DNA from: Zizania palustris
Taxonomy: Eukaryota; Streptophyta; Magnoliopsida; Poales; Poaceae
Direction of reading: 5' to 3'
NCBI GenBank assembly: GCA_019279435.1
Contig: JAAALK010000286.1
Location: forward strand, 30,565,712-30,629,711
Length of the DNA stretch: 64,000 nucleotides
Shown: piece by piece, positions 43,561 through 54,844 of the stretch
How the letters are laid out: every line of letters starts with the position of its first letter
Position numbering within the stretch: the stretch's first letter is position 1
Notes under the pieces: generated by a model
Database searches by the model: none
The model's input: only the letters and a program-made list of their open reading frames with translations
What the model was told of the DNA's origin: nothing
Program-made: the position numbers and the translations under genes

Positions 43561-45039
43561 TGTAGGACCTAAAGTAGCGACCAGAGGGTGGTGAATGGGC
43601 GCCTAAAAAATTCTTGCGAATAAATGGCCTTCTCCCAACACCCAATGCACCTCAACAAACAACCAGCAGAACAACAACAGATCATAGGTGCTAAAAATAA
43701 TCTAGCCTAAAAATGACCGGTGTCCTAAACAAAAAGACACCACAAAGTGTTCAAAGGCAGATTAATAGATCATTCAAGACATAGGCATTTCAAGTAACAT
43801 CAGAATGACCATCACATGCAATTTACTCAAGTGCATGCAAAATGAGAAGAAGTTTTATTGTTCAAATTTGTCTCTTGGACAATACTTTCTGAAGCTCGTG
43901 TGATCGTGTCGAAGTCTGTGCGAAGCAAGTGCACTAAGTCCTTCACAGGCTGCGAAGCCGAAGCTTGCGCACGGTCTGCTACCGAAGTCTACCTCCGAAG
44001 TCTGACGAAGCCTTGTGTCGCACGGGATTCCGGTGAAGACTGGCAACACTTCGCGTGAGACTTCGCCTGGCCAGGGGCTTCGCTCGTGCCTCCACGCCTC
44101 AAGTGCCAAAGGCCAACAACTTCTTGTTGCCTCTGCCACACGCAAGCTTCACAAGCACACAACACACCTCACGCACGTGCCCCGATGTCGTGCAGCAGAG
44201 CACCAAGGGCTAAGCCCTGACACGCCACTAAGCTGGCGGCTATCCTGGCTGCTAGTCAAACAACACGACACCATGAACAAGAAGGAAGAATAGCAGAGAA
44301 GAAAATCTTATGAAACACGGCGATGAATTACTCCGATGGAGGAGAAAAACATGGCGGCGGAGAAAGATAATCCAGGAAGAACAGTGGCAGCGCTTAAAAC
44401 AGGAGAAAGATAGGGATGAACTCCGATGATGAGATTAAAGTGAGTTAACCCTAACCCTAGGGATTAGGGCCCTATTTATAGGCAGCCCAATACACTAGGA
44501 AAAACCAAAAATACCCTTAGAGTTTAAACAAACGCTGAAACAAAAATGGAAAAGACCGAAATGCCTTAGAATTTTTTACAGACTCGACTAACACAGACTA
44601 TGGGCCTAAAGGCAAAATAGTAAAATCCTAAATAAAGATAACTTGTCCTGATGCGGAGCTTTCGTAGCAGCTATAGCTTCACCTCAGAACGATCAGATCC
44701 GAGATCAGTGGTCGTCAGTTTTGCGTCGAAACTGACAAAGCGTCCACTGTCTTCGCACCGGGTACCCGGATTGGGCCGACCCGATTCCGCGGCTCCCTTA
44801 GCCCAGCAATCGCTCACCGCCCGTGTACCTAAGTCATTCCCAGTCAACAGACCTATTGATCCTCTTCAGCTCCTAGCCCATGTACTCGGATTGGGCCAGC
44901 CCGACTCTGCGGCCCCTTTGCCCGGCTGTCGCTTGCCACCCATGTACCTGAGTCACATGCGGCCTAGACACGGTCGGTCTCATCTTCTCTTCTGGTCCTC
45001 TTGAATTTTGTTGACAATCACAAATCACATCTGGAGCCA
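43561..45039 (-). mobile_element. Solo copia LTR in Copia-4 pol, short-ended form
   Basis: A 1479-bp LTR on the minus strand with a perfect 5-bp duplication. Its end complements TGTAGGACC as usual, but its start is TGGCTCCAGATG (45039), 31 bp inside the usual start. TATA is at complement 44473-44480, and CTTCGAAG-type sequence lies at 43855-44100. It has no internal region, so it is a recombination product. Confidence 0.9.
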
Positions 45040-45044
45040 TGAGT

Positions 45045-45238
45045 GAAGGCATGGACTCATCAAAATAAACCTCACACGTCTCGACAAGTTGTTGGGAGTC
45101 GAGGTCCCAGACACGGAAGCCTCGAGAATGCAAAGCATAACCAAGAAAGACTCCATCCCAGCAACGAGACTCAAACATGTCCAAATGCCCTCCCTTCTTG
45201 AGCACAAAGCACTTGTAGCCAAACGCTCGCAAGTGATT
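45045..45238 (-). pseudogene. Copia-4 integrase C-terminal fragment
   Basis: Reads LRAFGYKCFVLKKGGHLD, then GVFLGYALHSRGFRVWDLD and EVYFDESMPSL, the piece of the integrase C-terminus before the solo LTR. At 45238 it changes without transition to another family's gag, so integrase core, protease and gag of Copia-4 are missing. Confidence 0.85.
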
Positions 45239-45925
45239 CAAACTTGTCCAAATTACCTCCAGATGAGGTACCACTGCTAGGATTAGAAACCAAAGCAATT
45301 GAAGGCAACAAAGATTTTCCAGCTCCTAGTCGAGACGCCTTGGCAATCTCGGTGGACTTAAGCTTACTAAAGAGTTCATCGCAAGTCAAAGTGTCAAAAC
45401 TTGCCGACTCTTCAATACTTGAGATCTTCACCTCCCATATGCTACGATCTAGAGCATAGAGAAGTTTGATCGCCCTATCGTGGTTTGAGTAAGCCAAAGT
45501 CCCAGTGGCGTGCAAATTACTGACAATTCCATCAAAACGCGCAAACATAGCATCTACCGATTTGCTAGGGCCTTGCACAAACATTTGGTACACTTGATTA
45601 TATGTGCTTTGCCTCCTAGCCTTAATATGGGTAGTGACCTCATCAAAAGTTTTCAAAGTGGTCCAAATTTCACGCGTAGTTCGTAGGTGCTGGACCTTGT
45701 CAAACTCTTTGCGACTCAGACTGATGAAAAGAATGTTTCTAGCCTTACTATTACATTCACACCGTGACTTCTTAGTCTATAAGGTTCGAGTTTCAGGGAT
45801 CACATATTGGGAATCGATGATATCCCAAATCGCACTTCCTTGGCTAGAAGGTAAGCCTCCATGCACACCTTCCAATATGCAAAGTCATGACCATCAAACA
45901 TCGGGATTTTAGAGTTTCTTTCCAT
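45239..45925 (-). pseudogene. Copia-5 gag, N-terminal part
   Basis: Start ATG at complement 45925 and MERNSKIPMFDGHDFAYWK, the usual copia Gag opening, then a stop and a helical domain (45656-45260) with TYNQVYQMFVQGPSKSVDAMF and VKISSIEESASFDTLTCDELF. It is clearly different from the Copia-3 gag but shares its fold. It follows the Copia-5 primer site and LTR in the normal order. It ends at a junction with Copia-4 pol. Confidence 0.85.
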
Positions 45926-45980
45926 GTCGCCAAAACAAGGATCACAAACCGGTTAAGGTTAATTAACTGGTGATCTAATC

Positions 45981-45993
45981 GGCTTTGATACCA
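45981..45993 (-). promoter_or_regulatory. Copia-5 primer-binding site
   Basis: The complement reads TGGTATCAAAGCC, an initiator-Met-type copia site with one difference from Copia-3's, two bases from the LTR end. Confidence 0.85.
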
Positions 45994-45995
45994 AT

Positions 45996-48424
45996 TGTGG
46001 GACCGGAATGGTGACTAGACGGGGGTGAATAGGTGTCTCGACAAATTATTGAGAATATGATGGCCTTATCAAATCACCCAACGCACCTCTAAATGAACAA
46101 GCAGAAGCAGGTATAGTAAAGACTCCGATAAAACAGATGCTATCACCCTCCTATCTGATATTATGTCAAATGATAGATTGAGGGATCACCAACACTGAAT
46201 TTGCACACATGGTGAAAAGCATCACTACATACGGCAACACATGATCGGCAAGCTGGGAAAGAAAAATAAGGGAGAAAAATATTTATAGATTCAACTTTGA
46301 GCCTTCAAGATTTTCAGGAAATGACTACCTTTCAAAATTTTTATAGCAAATAGATGAGCCAAAAACAATATGTAGCTCTATTCAGAACATTTTCCAAACT
46401 TCAAACATGGAACCCTTGTAACTTGGATAACAAGAGTTATGTAAAACTAAGGTCCAAAAAAATAACCAAAACTGATCAAAAATCGCCTCAAATATTGAAT
46501 CTAGACTGAAAACAGAGCACAAAACTTGGCAGAAATCAGCAGTTTTCAGACCTTTTTATGCACTTTGTTGGACAGGAAAATATATGCATCAGTGGTCGAA
46601 ACCTTCTGCAAATTCCCAAAATAGAACCCTGGAAACTTGATCTTCAAAGGCTATGAATAACATGGATCCAAAAAAAGTACCAAAATAGATCAAACATTTC
46701 CTCAAATATTGAATCCAGACTAAAAACAGAACACTATATTCAGCAGAAATTACAAGTGTTCAGAATTATTTAGGTACTTTGTTGGGCAGAAAAATACATG
46801 CAGAAGTGATCAAAAACTTTTGAGAACTTCACAAATGGAAAATCCAGATCATTCACATCAAAAGTTACATGGACATAAAAGCCATGTTCTATAATGAAAA
46901 ACTCCAGAAAACTCACTCAAAAAATCGAATCCAGACAAAAATAACTCAAGAAACTTCTAGAGACACGATTCTCAAATATTTCTAGTTGAAACTCAGAAAT
47001 AACAACTTGATCCTTACACAAAATAATTAGTTCATCATTCAATCATGAAATCACTCAAGAAACAATCCAAGAATCAACCAAGATGTTGATGAACACTTGA
47101 AGAAATATTTCATCAAACATGTAGAGGGCTATACAAACACTTAACCATTTCAGCTAGAGTTAAATTCTAGAACTGTTATGCCTTGTTTGATCAGCAAAAG
47201 AATTAATAAGGAATCACAGAAACCAGTTAAAACTTTTGAAAATAGAACATTCAAATCATCCTCAACAAAATTTGTATAAACTTAAACCTTTTGTTCTGCA
47301 GGGAAATCACCAGAAAATTCACTCAAACTTCGAATCCAGACAAAAAGAACTCAGATATTTCCAGAGACTGGATCCATTTCAGAACTGTGATAGCACATTT
47401 GATTAGCAGAATAAACATGAAGAAATGGCAGAACCAAGTTGCAAATTCCAAAAATGGAACATTCAAAACTTGTACAACAAAAGATGTATAAGCCTCAACA
47501 TCAACTTCTGCACTAGATTCACCAGAAAACTACTCTCAAAATCAATTACAGCCACAAAGAGTACCTGCGCCCAGTAGATCTGATCGAGAGCGTGGGATGA
47601 TGAACAATGACGCTGGATTTGATTAAAAACAGCAAAAACACTGCAAAATTTGATGGATTTGATATTTGGTTCAGCCCAAAAGAAAAGCAAAAAATCCTCC
47701 ACCTGCCCATGGATATGGTCCCCTATTTATAGGCCAACCATGGGGGTATTTTCTAAAAAGAACCCTCTAGAATTGAAAATTACACAAAATTCCTATTCCT
47801 TGTAATATATATTTTTAGAATTAGAAAATTCTGAAAAATATACTAAAGGAGTACACTAACTCTAGACTCACAACCTTTTATTACATATTGACTCAATGTA
47901 AAAAGACTCCAAACTATTAAAATTCACAAAACTAGATATGCCACGGTTTTCAGAAAAAACGACAAAGCCTCTCAACCCTTCGACTCGTGACACCGCTTTG
48001 CGACTCCGAGAGCTGGCAAGCCACTTCCACTCTCAATCCCCTCGAGCCTCCTGAATGCTTGTCCTAGCCTCCCTCTCGCAAACCCGGTCGACACACTGTC
48101 GCAGTTAGACGTCCATCCAAGTCTTGCTCGGTCTCTTCGTGCACTCTTGAGATATTCTCCAACTTCGCCCAACCTCACTAATCCTCCGGCATCAAGCTCC
48201 GCGCTCGACCCTCGATCACCCGCCGTCGATAGTCGGTCAGCATCTCCACCCTGCACAAACAAGACAAGCCAAAACAAGAACGCGACGCACCGCCGAAACC
48301 CTCGACAGCCAAACCTCCATTTCACATCGAAACCCTCGATGCACTCAAACCAACCTCAACCTACTCAACTGCTCAGACTTGTCAATCACTCATCATCCAG
48401 ACCGAAACTACACTTGGTTTCACA
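45996..48424 (-). mobile_element. 5' LTR of Copia-5 (divergent subfamily)
   Basis: LTR of 2429 bp on the minus strand: start TGTGAAACCAAG (48424), end complementing TGTGGGACCGG (45996). TATA is at complement 47724-47731. The end resembles the other copia LTRs (a GGGGGTGAATAGGTG-like stretch), but the long transcribed part (46000-47700) is unrelated, AT-rich and internally repetitive (CAAATATTGAATC, TCCAGACTAAAA blocks). It abuts the Tat-D antisense ORF; the far-side flank was not found. Confidence 0.85.
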
Positions 48425-50526
48425 AGTGGAGAAGCAGTGGAGGGTAGAGCTGGTTGGGAGCTGGGAGCGCTCCAACCGAGTGTTGAGTGCTCTTGGAATG
48501 GAGCCTCCTCCTCTGCCAGACTTCGACTTGACGGGAGTGGTCTCCCGGAAGAGAAAAGCCACCGCTGGGACCTCCAAGAAGGTCGTGAAGACTCTCGCAA
48601 AGAAAGGGAAGAAGACATCCAAGCCCCCTACGCCTTCATCCTCTCCAGCTTCGCTTGACATCTGGAGCTCCTCTTCAGAGGAGTCAGAAGAGAGAGAGTC
48701 GAATGTGCGCATGGGAAGGGAGCTTGAAGAGTACCTGCTGCACAGAGATGAGGGTGAGTCTCTAGCCGTAGCCGAATACCCCCATTGAGAGACTGCGGAA
48801 CCCGTAGTGGTAACCCACTACGAGCCTGCCGAACCTGAGCCAGGACTGGAGCGGGCAAATCCTAGCTCGCTAGTGATCGAAGTAGTAGTGACGAAGGTCA
48901 GGGCCTCGACGTTGGATACTCTGGCACAAACTCTGGGTGATGACCTCGATGAATACCTCCAGATGTACGAGTATCTGGGGGACCCTGAAATCCTTCCTCA
49001 AGGTCTGGATGGAGGTATGCATCCCAACTTTTCCTTTGAAATTCCTGAAATATCTTCACTGCATCAATAATATTTCATTGGATATTTAATGAATACCTTG
49101 CATTTTGCAGATGCGTCGAGGAGCAGCATGGCTCTGACCCATGATGGAGCTTCGGCTCCTCTCGAAGATGAGGCTCCGGTTGAGGTGGTGGCCTCGACTA
49201 CTGTGGTTGCTTCGGGCGAGGTGATTCCGCCTGAAGGAGCAACTCTAGATGGAGGATCTACTCCGACCGAAGCAGCAGCTCCAAGTTTCGTACAGGGGAG
49301 AGCCAATGGCAAGATTTGTCTTAGTCCTCTCCCCTCTTTAACAATGATGCCTTCGTCCAACGATCCTTCATTTGGCGCTTCATAAGAAGACCTCGCTGAA
49401 GACGATCAACGGGCCCTGTCTTGGCTCCCGCTACTTGCTCCATTCCTAGATCAGCGGATAGGGCTCCGAGCCCTTTTGGAAACCTTAGCGGATAAGTGCC
49501 AAGAGGTCGGGAGCTCCAAGATGGTCTCCATCTTGAGCGAGGCCAGCGGATCGGAGCTCAACTTGGCCCTCGAAAGGGCTACCTTCTAGGTATGCAACAC
49601 ACAACAAGTATACTTAGTTAATAAAAATTGCATTGTACTCACTTTGCTTCTTTGCAGTAATTCGTCCTCGCTAGAGCGGCAACGACTTCCAATGAGCTCG
49701 AAACCAATCAGCTCAAGAGGAAGGTTACAACACTCCAAAACGTCGTCAAGTGCTCCGAAGATAAAGACTTACAACTGGAGGAAGAGCTCCTTGAGGAGCG
49801 GAGGGCTAAGGCCATCATGGAGGAGGCACTTTGGGCCGAGAAGGAGACCTGCGCTATACTTAGATCTTTGGTAGGAGAAATCCAAGTAGAGTGTATGGTG
49901 CTAAGAGCCGAGGTCGAGAAGCTTCGGGAAGTGGAGGTGACTTCTAGCGCTGAGCTTGTAGAGCTGCAAACTTCACTCAAACAAGCGTTGGCTTAGAAGA
50001 ATTACCTGCTATCAAGGACAGTGTAATCTCCGTCGTTGCCTCCGAGCTGACGAAGGCCGAGGCAAAGCACATCATGGCTTCTGATCAAACCATGGATACC
50101 ATCCGGGGTGTTCTAGAGTATTTTGGCACGGTGTGCCCCTCATCTTCATCTATGGCAAGCGAGCCTCTTGATCAGAAGCTGAAGATGATGCAAGCAGCGA
50201 CAAAAATAATGATGGGCTCTAGGACTCGCTACGGAGAGATCTCCGGGCAAGTAGATGGGATCGGAGTCCTTCGACACCTCGAAGCCGTTAGGGTCTCTAT
50301 AGCTCCGGTGAAGGGTTCAATGCCAGCAAGCTTCGCCAATGAAGGTTTGCTGCGACCATCCTTGGACCTGGCTTCAGCTTGGGAAGCCTTTCGGGCGACC
50401 TAGAGAGCAGACCATGAAGCTGTGGCCAAGGCTTGGATCGACAAAGCCTGTCGATAGAGGCTAGCTCAGACAAACCCTTTGGCTCCGACTCCACCAACCG
50501 CTTCGCCGACCGACTTGAAGGTCTAG
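48425..50526 (+). pseudogene. Tat-D antisense gene (aORF1): intron-containing coiled-coil protein
   Basis: Second copy of the gene at 28982-31330, missing exon 1. Exon 2 (48425-49014) has ELVGSWERSNRV, then a basic part (KTLAKKGKKTSK). Intron 49015-49110 (GTATGC...TTGCAG, phase 1) keeps the acceptor lost in Tat-B. Exon 3 ends in TAG before the donor at 49590. Intron 49590-49657 leads to exon 4 with coiled coil and TIRGVLEYFGTVCPSSS. Both copies have TAG as the last exon-3 codon, so an ancestral CAG may have mutated, or translation ends there. Exon 4 starts TAA here and CAA in Tat-B. Antisense to pol at 52460-56341. Confidence 0.75.
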
Positions 50527-50639
50527 CCCTTAGGACGCTTAGCTATGTACAAGAAATTTTGTAATGTCCTTTATTTTAATGAATGAAAAGCCTTCGCTTG
50601 AATGTATGTTTTTAGGTTTTGCTACATACTTCGGATTGT

Positions 50640-51080
50640 GATCTTGAAGTACTAGAGCTTAATGAAAGGCTTTGCCAAGAGTGTGCTATCCTCGAAAGCT
50701 TAAGGCCTTTTCGACGCTCGTGATTTTCTGTTCCTCGAGGGGAGCAAGGGGAAATAGCACCCGACGTTTGTAACAAAGTCCTATCTTACATTAAAGAAGA
50801 GGATAAGGAAGTAGCATATTCATCCTCAAAGTATGTAGATTGGTGTAACTCAGAGTACCAAGTCAAAGACCCAATGGAGGCTAACTCCGAAAAACTTATA
50901 TCTTGGGCTGAACTTCAAGAAGAGCAGAAAAAGCTACAAGCTTCGAAGAAGAAAAGCACTCGGACTAAAAGGAAAGTTTTGAGAACTCCAGACTCTGAAG
51001 ACCAAAGTGGTCCTAAGAGTAACTCTAGAGGTCGGAGGGGTCTCCGCTTTTACTTAGGCTTAGACCAGAATTTTTCTTAA
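50640..51080 (+). pseudogene. Tat-D second antisense ORF (aORF2)
   Basis: Copy of 31430-31876. The tail from 50874 is open for 68 codons, with LQEEQKKLQASKKK and a basic end RTKRKVLRTPDSEDQ, then GRRGLRFYLGLDQNFS. Poly(A)-like TTGTAA and AATGAA precede it at 50560-50590, and TTGTAATATAATTG follows its stop. Unknown function. Confidence 0.6.
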
Positions 51081-51409
51081 TCACGATGTTTGTAATATAA
51101 TTGCCCAATTAATATAATTTGTCTAGGAAGCATCACTTGATTGTGCCTTACTCCCCTGCCCCTCCTTGTGGGTGGGGGACCATACGCAAAGCGATAGGGT
51201 CCGTCGGACATAATGATTGGTATAGCAACCTGATGCTTCACAATAATACTTGGTAATGATGACTTACTCTTTCGTAGAGTTCTTCGAACTGTACGTTCGT
51301 ATTGCGATGTTTATAAATTTTGGAACTAAGTTTATACTTATAAGCTCCGATATTAGTCACTTAGGACTTATAAAGTGTTTCATTTGGCTGGAGCCTTGAA
51401 ACCTTATTG
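51081..51409. other. Tat-D spacer before tandem repeats
   Basis: Same conserved AT-rich spacer as 31877-32174, without a gene. Confidence 0.6.
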
Positions 51410-52270
51410 CTTGGTCGCCTACGACTCTTTTACAGATGCTTCGAACCCGGAGATTCGGAAATCTATTCTTTTAAAGTCCTTAGACTTTTCTACGGATACT
51501 ATCAAGCCGAAGCCTAGAATCCATAGGTTTTGGCCACCTCTAGCTCTTTTACAAATGCTTCAAACCCGAAGGAAAGGAAATTTGTTCTTTTAAAGTCCTT
51601 AGACTCTTCTACGGATGCTATCAAGCCGAAGCCTGGAATTCGTAGGTTTTGGCCACCTTCGGCTCTTTTACAGATGCTTTGAACCTGAAGGAACAGAAAT
51701 CTATTCTTTTAACGTCCTTAGACTCTTCTACGGATGCTATCAAGCTGAAGCCTGGAATCCGTAGGTTTTGGCCACCTTCGGCTCTTTTATAGATGCTTCG
51801 AACCCAAAGGAACAGAAATTTGTTCTTTTAAAGTCCTTAGACTCTTCTACGGATTCTATCAAGCCGAAGCCTGCAACCCATAGGTTTTGGCCACCTTTGG
51901 CTCTTTTACAGATGCTTCGAACCCGAAGGAATGGAAATATGTTCTATTAAAGTCCTTAGATTCTTCTACGGATGCTATCAAGTTGAAACCTGGAATCCGT
52001 AGGTTTTGGCCACCTTCGGCTCTTTTACAGATGCTTCGAACCCGAAGGAACAGAAATTTGTTCTTTTAAAGTCCTTAGACTCTTCTACGGATGCTATCAA
52101 GCCGAAGCCTAGAATCCGTAGGTTTTGGCCACCTTCGGCTCTTTTACAGATGCTTCGAACCTGAAGGAACGGAAATCTTTTCTTTTAAAGTCCTTAGACT
52201 CTTCTACGGATGCTATCAAGCCGAAGCCTGGAATCCATAGGCTTTGGCCACCTTCGGCTCTTTTTTACAG
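51410..52270 (+). repeat. Tat-D tandem array, seven 119-bp dimers
   Basis: Core positions at about 51437, 51554, 51673, 51793, 51912, 52031 and 52150 give spacings of 117-120 bp, most often 119. Each unit again consists of a 59-bp and a 60-bp half with common start (CTCTTxTAC and GATGCT). Units are more alike than in Tat-B. Open frames here come only from the repeat. Confidence 0.94.
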
Positions 52271-52459
52271 AATACTTGAACCGATGGTTCAAAGGCTATT
52301 TACTAGGTTCCGATGAAAGATGCTTACCTCCACAAGCATCTCCATTCCCCCGATGCGTCCACCAGGGGTAAGGAATATTTGAAGAGTAAGCATAATTCGA
52401 ACCTCCATCTTTATTTATTTTAGAAAGATACTTTACAATTGATTACAAGGAACCCTTAA

Positions 52460-53599
52460 GCGTAATAACATTAAGGTGATCCACATGACATGCATGCTTT
52501 AATTCTTCCCCTTTTAAATTAGCTAATTTAAAAGATCCAGGGTGCCCTGAGCGTAGGATGATATATGATCCTTCCCATTTGTTTCCTAGCTTCCCGGAGC
52601 AATTACACTTCGCAGCACCAAGTGACCTGGTCTAAGTTCATTCACTTTTATATTCGGGTCATACCATGCCTCCGTTTGGTCTTGGTACTTCATCAGATTG
52701 GCGATAGCTCGAAGCCTTGTTTCTTCTAACAAGTCCAGCGAAGTGTTCCTTTCACCATCATCTTCAGGCTTCGTTACACGAAGGGATCCACCTTTAAGCT
52801 CCGTAGGAGTCATGGCCTCATCTTTGAATAATAGTCTGAATGGGGTGAATCCTGTGGACCTAGCTTGAGTGGACCAATTAGACCATAAAATCTTAGGAAG
52901 CTCTTCAGTCCACAACCCCTTTGCCAGCCCAACAATCCTTCGATTCAAACCACAGAGAATATTTCCATTTGCCCACTCGACGGCTCTGTTGGATTGGGGG
53001 TGGCGAACAACTGCGAAGCATATCATGATGCCCAAACCTTCGCAAAATTCCTTAAAAGGTTTGGGTTCAAATTGGGTGCCATTATCGACTGTTAATTCCC
53101 TAGGCACTCCGAACCTGCAAATTATATTCTGCCAAAAGAATTTTTGCACATTTCTTGAGGTGATATCAGTTAAGGGTTCAGCTTCGACCCATTTAGAAAA
53201 GTATTCGATTACTACCACCGCAAACTTCAAGCTGCCTTTTGCCATTGGAAAAGGGCCGATGAGATCCATTCCCCATCGCGCCATTGGCCATACCGGAGCA
53301 ATAACTTGAAGAGGTGTCATTGGACGATGGCTCCGCCTACCCATCCACTGGCACCCTTGGCAAGTTTGAACCAATGCTTCTACATCTCTTACAATTGTTG
53401 GCCAATAAAGCCTCTAGCGAAGTGTTTTTCCCGCTAGAGCACGAGGGGCTAGATGGCTGCCGCATAGGCCTTCGTGAATCTCCTAAAGTATATATTGGCC
53501 TTCAGGTTGTGCGATGCATCGAAGTAGGGGAGAACCGAATCCAGCTTTATAAAGTATTCATTTGACAAGCTCATAATTTCGAGCCCTTGCTTGGAGCCT
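52460..53599 (-). pseudogene. Tat-D integrase
   Basis: Minus strand: zinc finger end TCQGCQWMGRRSHRP (about 53370), then core residues in DLIGPF (Asp), TVDNGTQF (Asp) and AVEWANGNI (Glu), all three kept. The C-terminal module is TEAWYDPNIKVNELRPGHLVLRS. 53374-52586 is one open frame of 262 codons. The end is frameshifted near 52590-52460. It is the best preserved integrase here and directly follows the archaeal-type RNase H. Confidence 0.9.
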
Positions 53600-54844
53600 T
53601 CAGAAATCTTGACCTTCTAGCGAAGCTGTACTGTTTTGCAAAATATCCAAAATTGGGGTCCGCCAATCAGTGACTGGAATGCAAAGGACCTCTACGGAGT
53701 TTAGTTGTTGCACCGAAGGTTTAACAAGTTCTTCATAAAAAGCGCCCTCTAGGATGTCCAATGCTCTGGCTGCAGCCTTCGCTAGAACATCTGCAAGTTG
53801 ATTATCCGCTCGAGGGATGCTTCGAATAGAAATTCCTTTAAATAGTGCCTCCATCTTGCGGATTTCTTTTAAATACTTTGCAAGATGTGGATTCCTGGCT
53901 TGGAAGCTCTTGTCAACATGCCCTGCAAAAACATGGGAATCTGTTTTTATTATAATTCTTGTTGCTCTAAGTGCTCTTGCTTTTTGGAGGCCTAGCAGGA
54001 TTCCTTCGTATTCTGCAATATTGTTAGTGGACTTAAAGTTGAGCCTTGAATAATACATGGTTTTTTGCCTTGACGGCAATATTATTACGGCTCCGGCACC
54101 GGCACTAGATGCTTGATAGGCTCCATCAGAAAATATTGTCCATAGCCCTTCTGAGGTTTCTTCCGGAGCCCAAATTGCGAGCGGAGCCACAAAGTCAGCT
54201 ATAACTTGGGATTTGATAGCTGTTCTTGCAGTGAAGGAAATACCGAAGGGGGCTAGCTCGACAGCCCACTTTCCAATCCTACCCATGGAGTCTTTGCTCC
54301 AAAGCATATCACCAAGAGGATACGAGGTAGGGACTATTAAATTATGTGCTAAGAAGTAATGCCTTAACTTTCGTGAGGCCATTACCAAAGCATAAACAAA
54401 TTTCTCAAGCTCGGAGTATCTTGTCTTTGCTCCGGACAAAGTTTCTTAAACGAAGTACACTGGGTTCTGCACCAGATTTCCCTTGAGCTCTATTTCCCTG
54501 ACTAGTACTACACTTACTGCAGAGCCCGTTGTTGCAAGATAAAGAAAGAGAGTTTCTTCTAGGAGGGGCACAGAAAGTGTTGATAAATTTCCGAGATAAT
54601 CTTTAATGTCATCGAAGCTTATCTGGCACTCCGATGTCCATTTGAAACTCTCGGACCCTTTTAGGGATTTGAATATTGGGAGGCTTCGCTCTGCTGATAT
54701 GGCTAGGAATCTGCTGAGGGCTGCGAGGCGTCCTATCAGCTTTTGGACTTGCTTCAACTTTTTTGGTGGATCCATTCTTTGCAGTGCACTTATCTGCATC
54801 GGGCTAGCTTCGATTCCTCTACTCGAAACTAAGTACCCTAGCAA
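53600..54844 (-). pseudogene. Tat-D RNase H and archaeal-type RNase H
   Basis: 54844-54446 holds the RT end and first RNase H (SFDDIKDYLGN, LYLATTGSAVSVVLVRE), closed by a TAA. 54439-53600 is open for 279 codons: FVYALVMASRKLRHYFLAHNL, then LWTIFSDGAYQASSAGAGAV, NNIAEYEGILLGL and IIKTDSHVFAGH, all acidic residues present, then IPRADNQLADVLAKAAA. The second RNase H places the element in the Tat lineage, where it is thought to aid RNA removal. Confidence 0.9.

Noticed and set aside
51410..52270. Possible CRISPR-like or host coding repeat array
   Set aside because: Units are contiguous without unique spacers, and the position between pol and the antisense gene is typical of Tat elements; ORFs in it merely follow the repeat.
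52869..53309. Plus-strand ORF of 146 codons
   Set aside because: Complement of the Tat-D integrase core, which has clear catalytic motifs on the minus strand.
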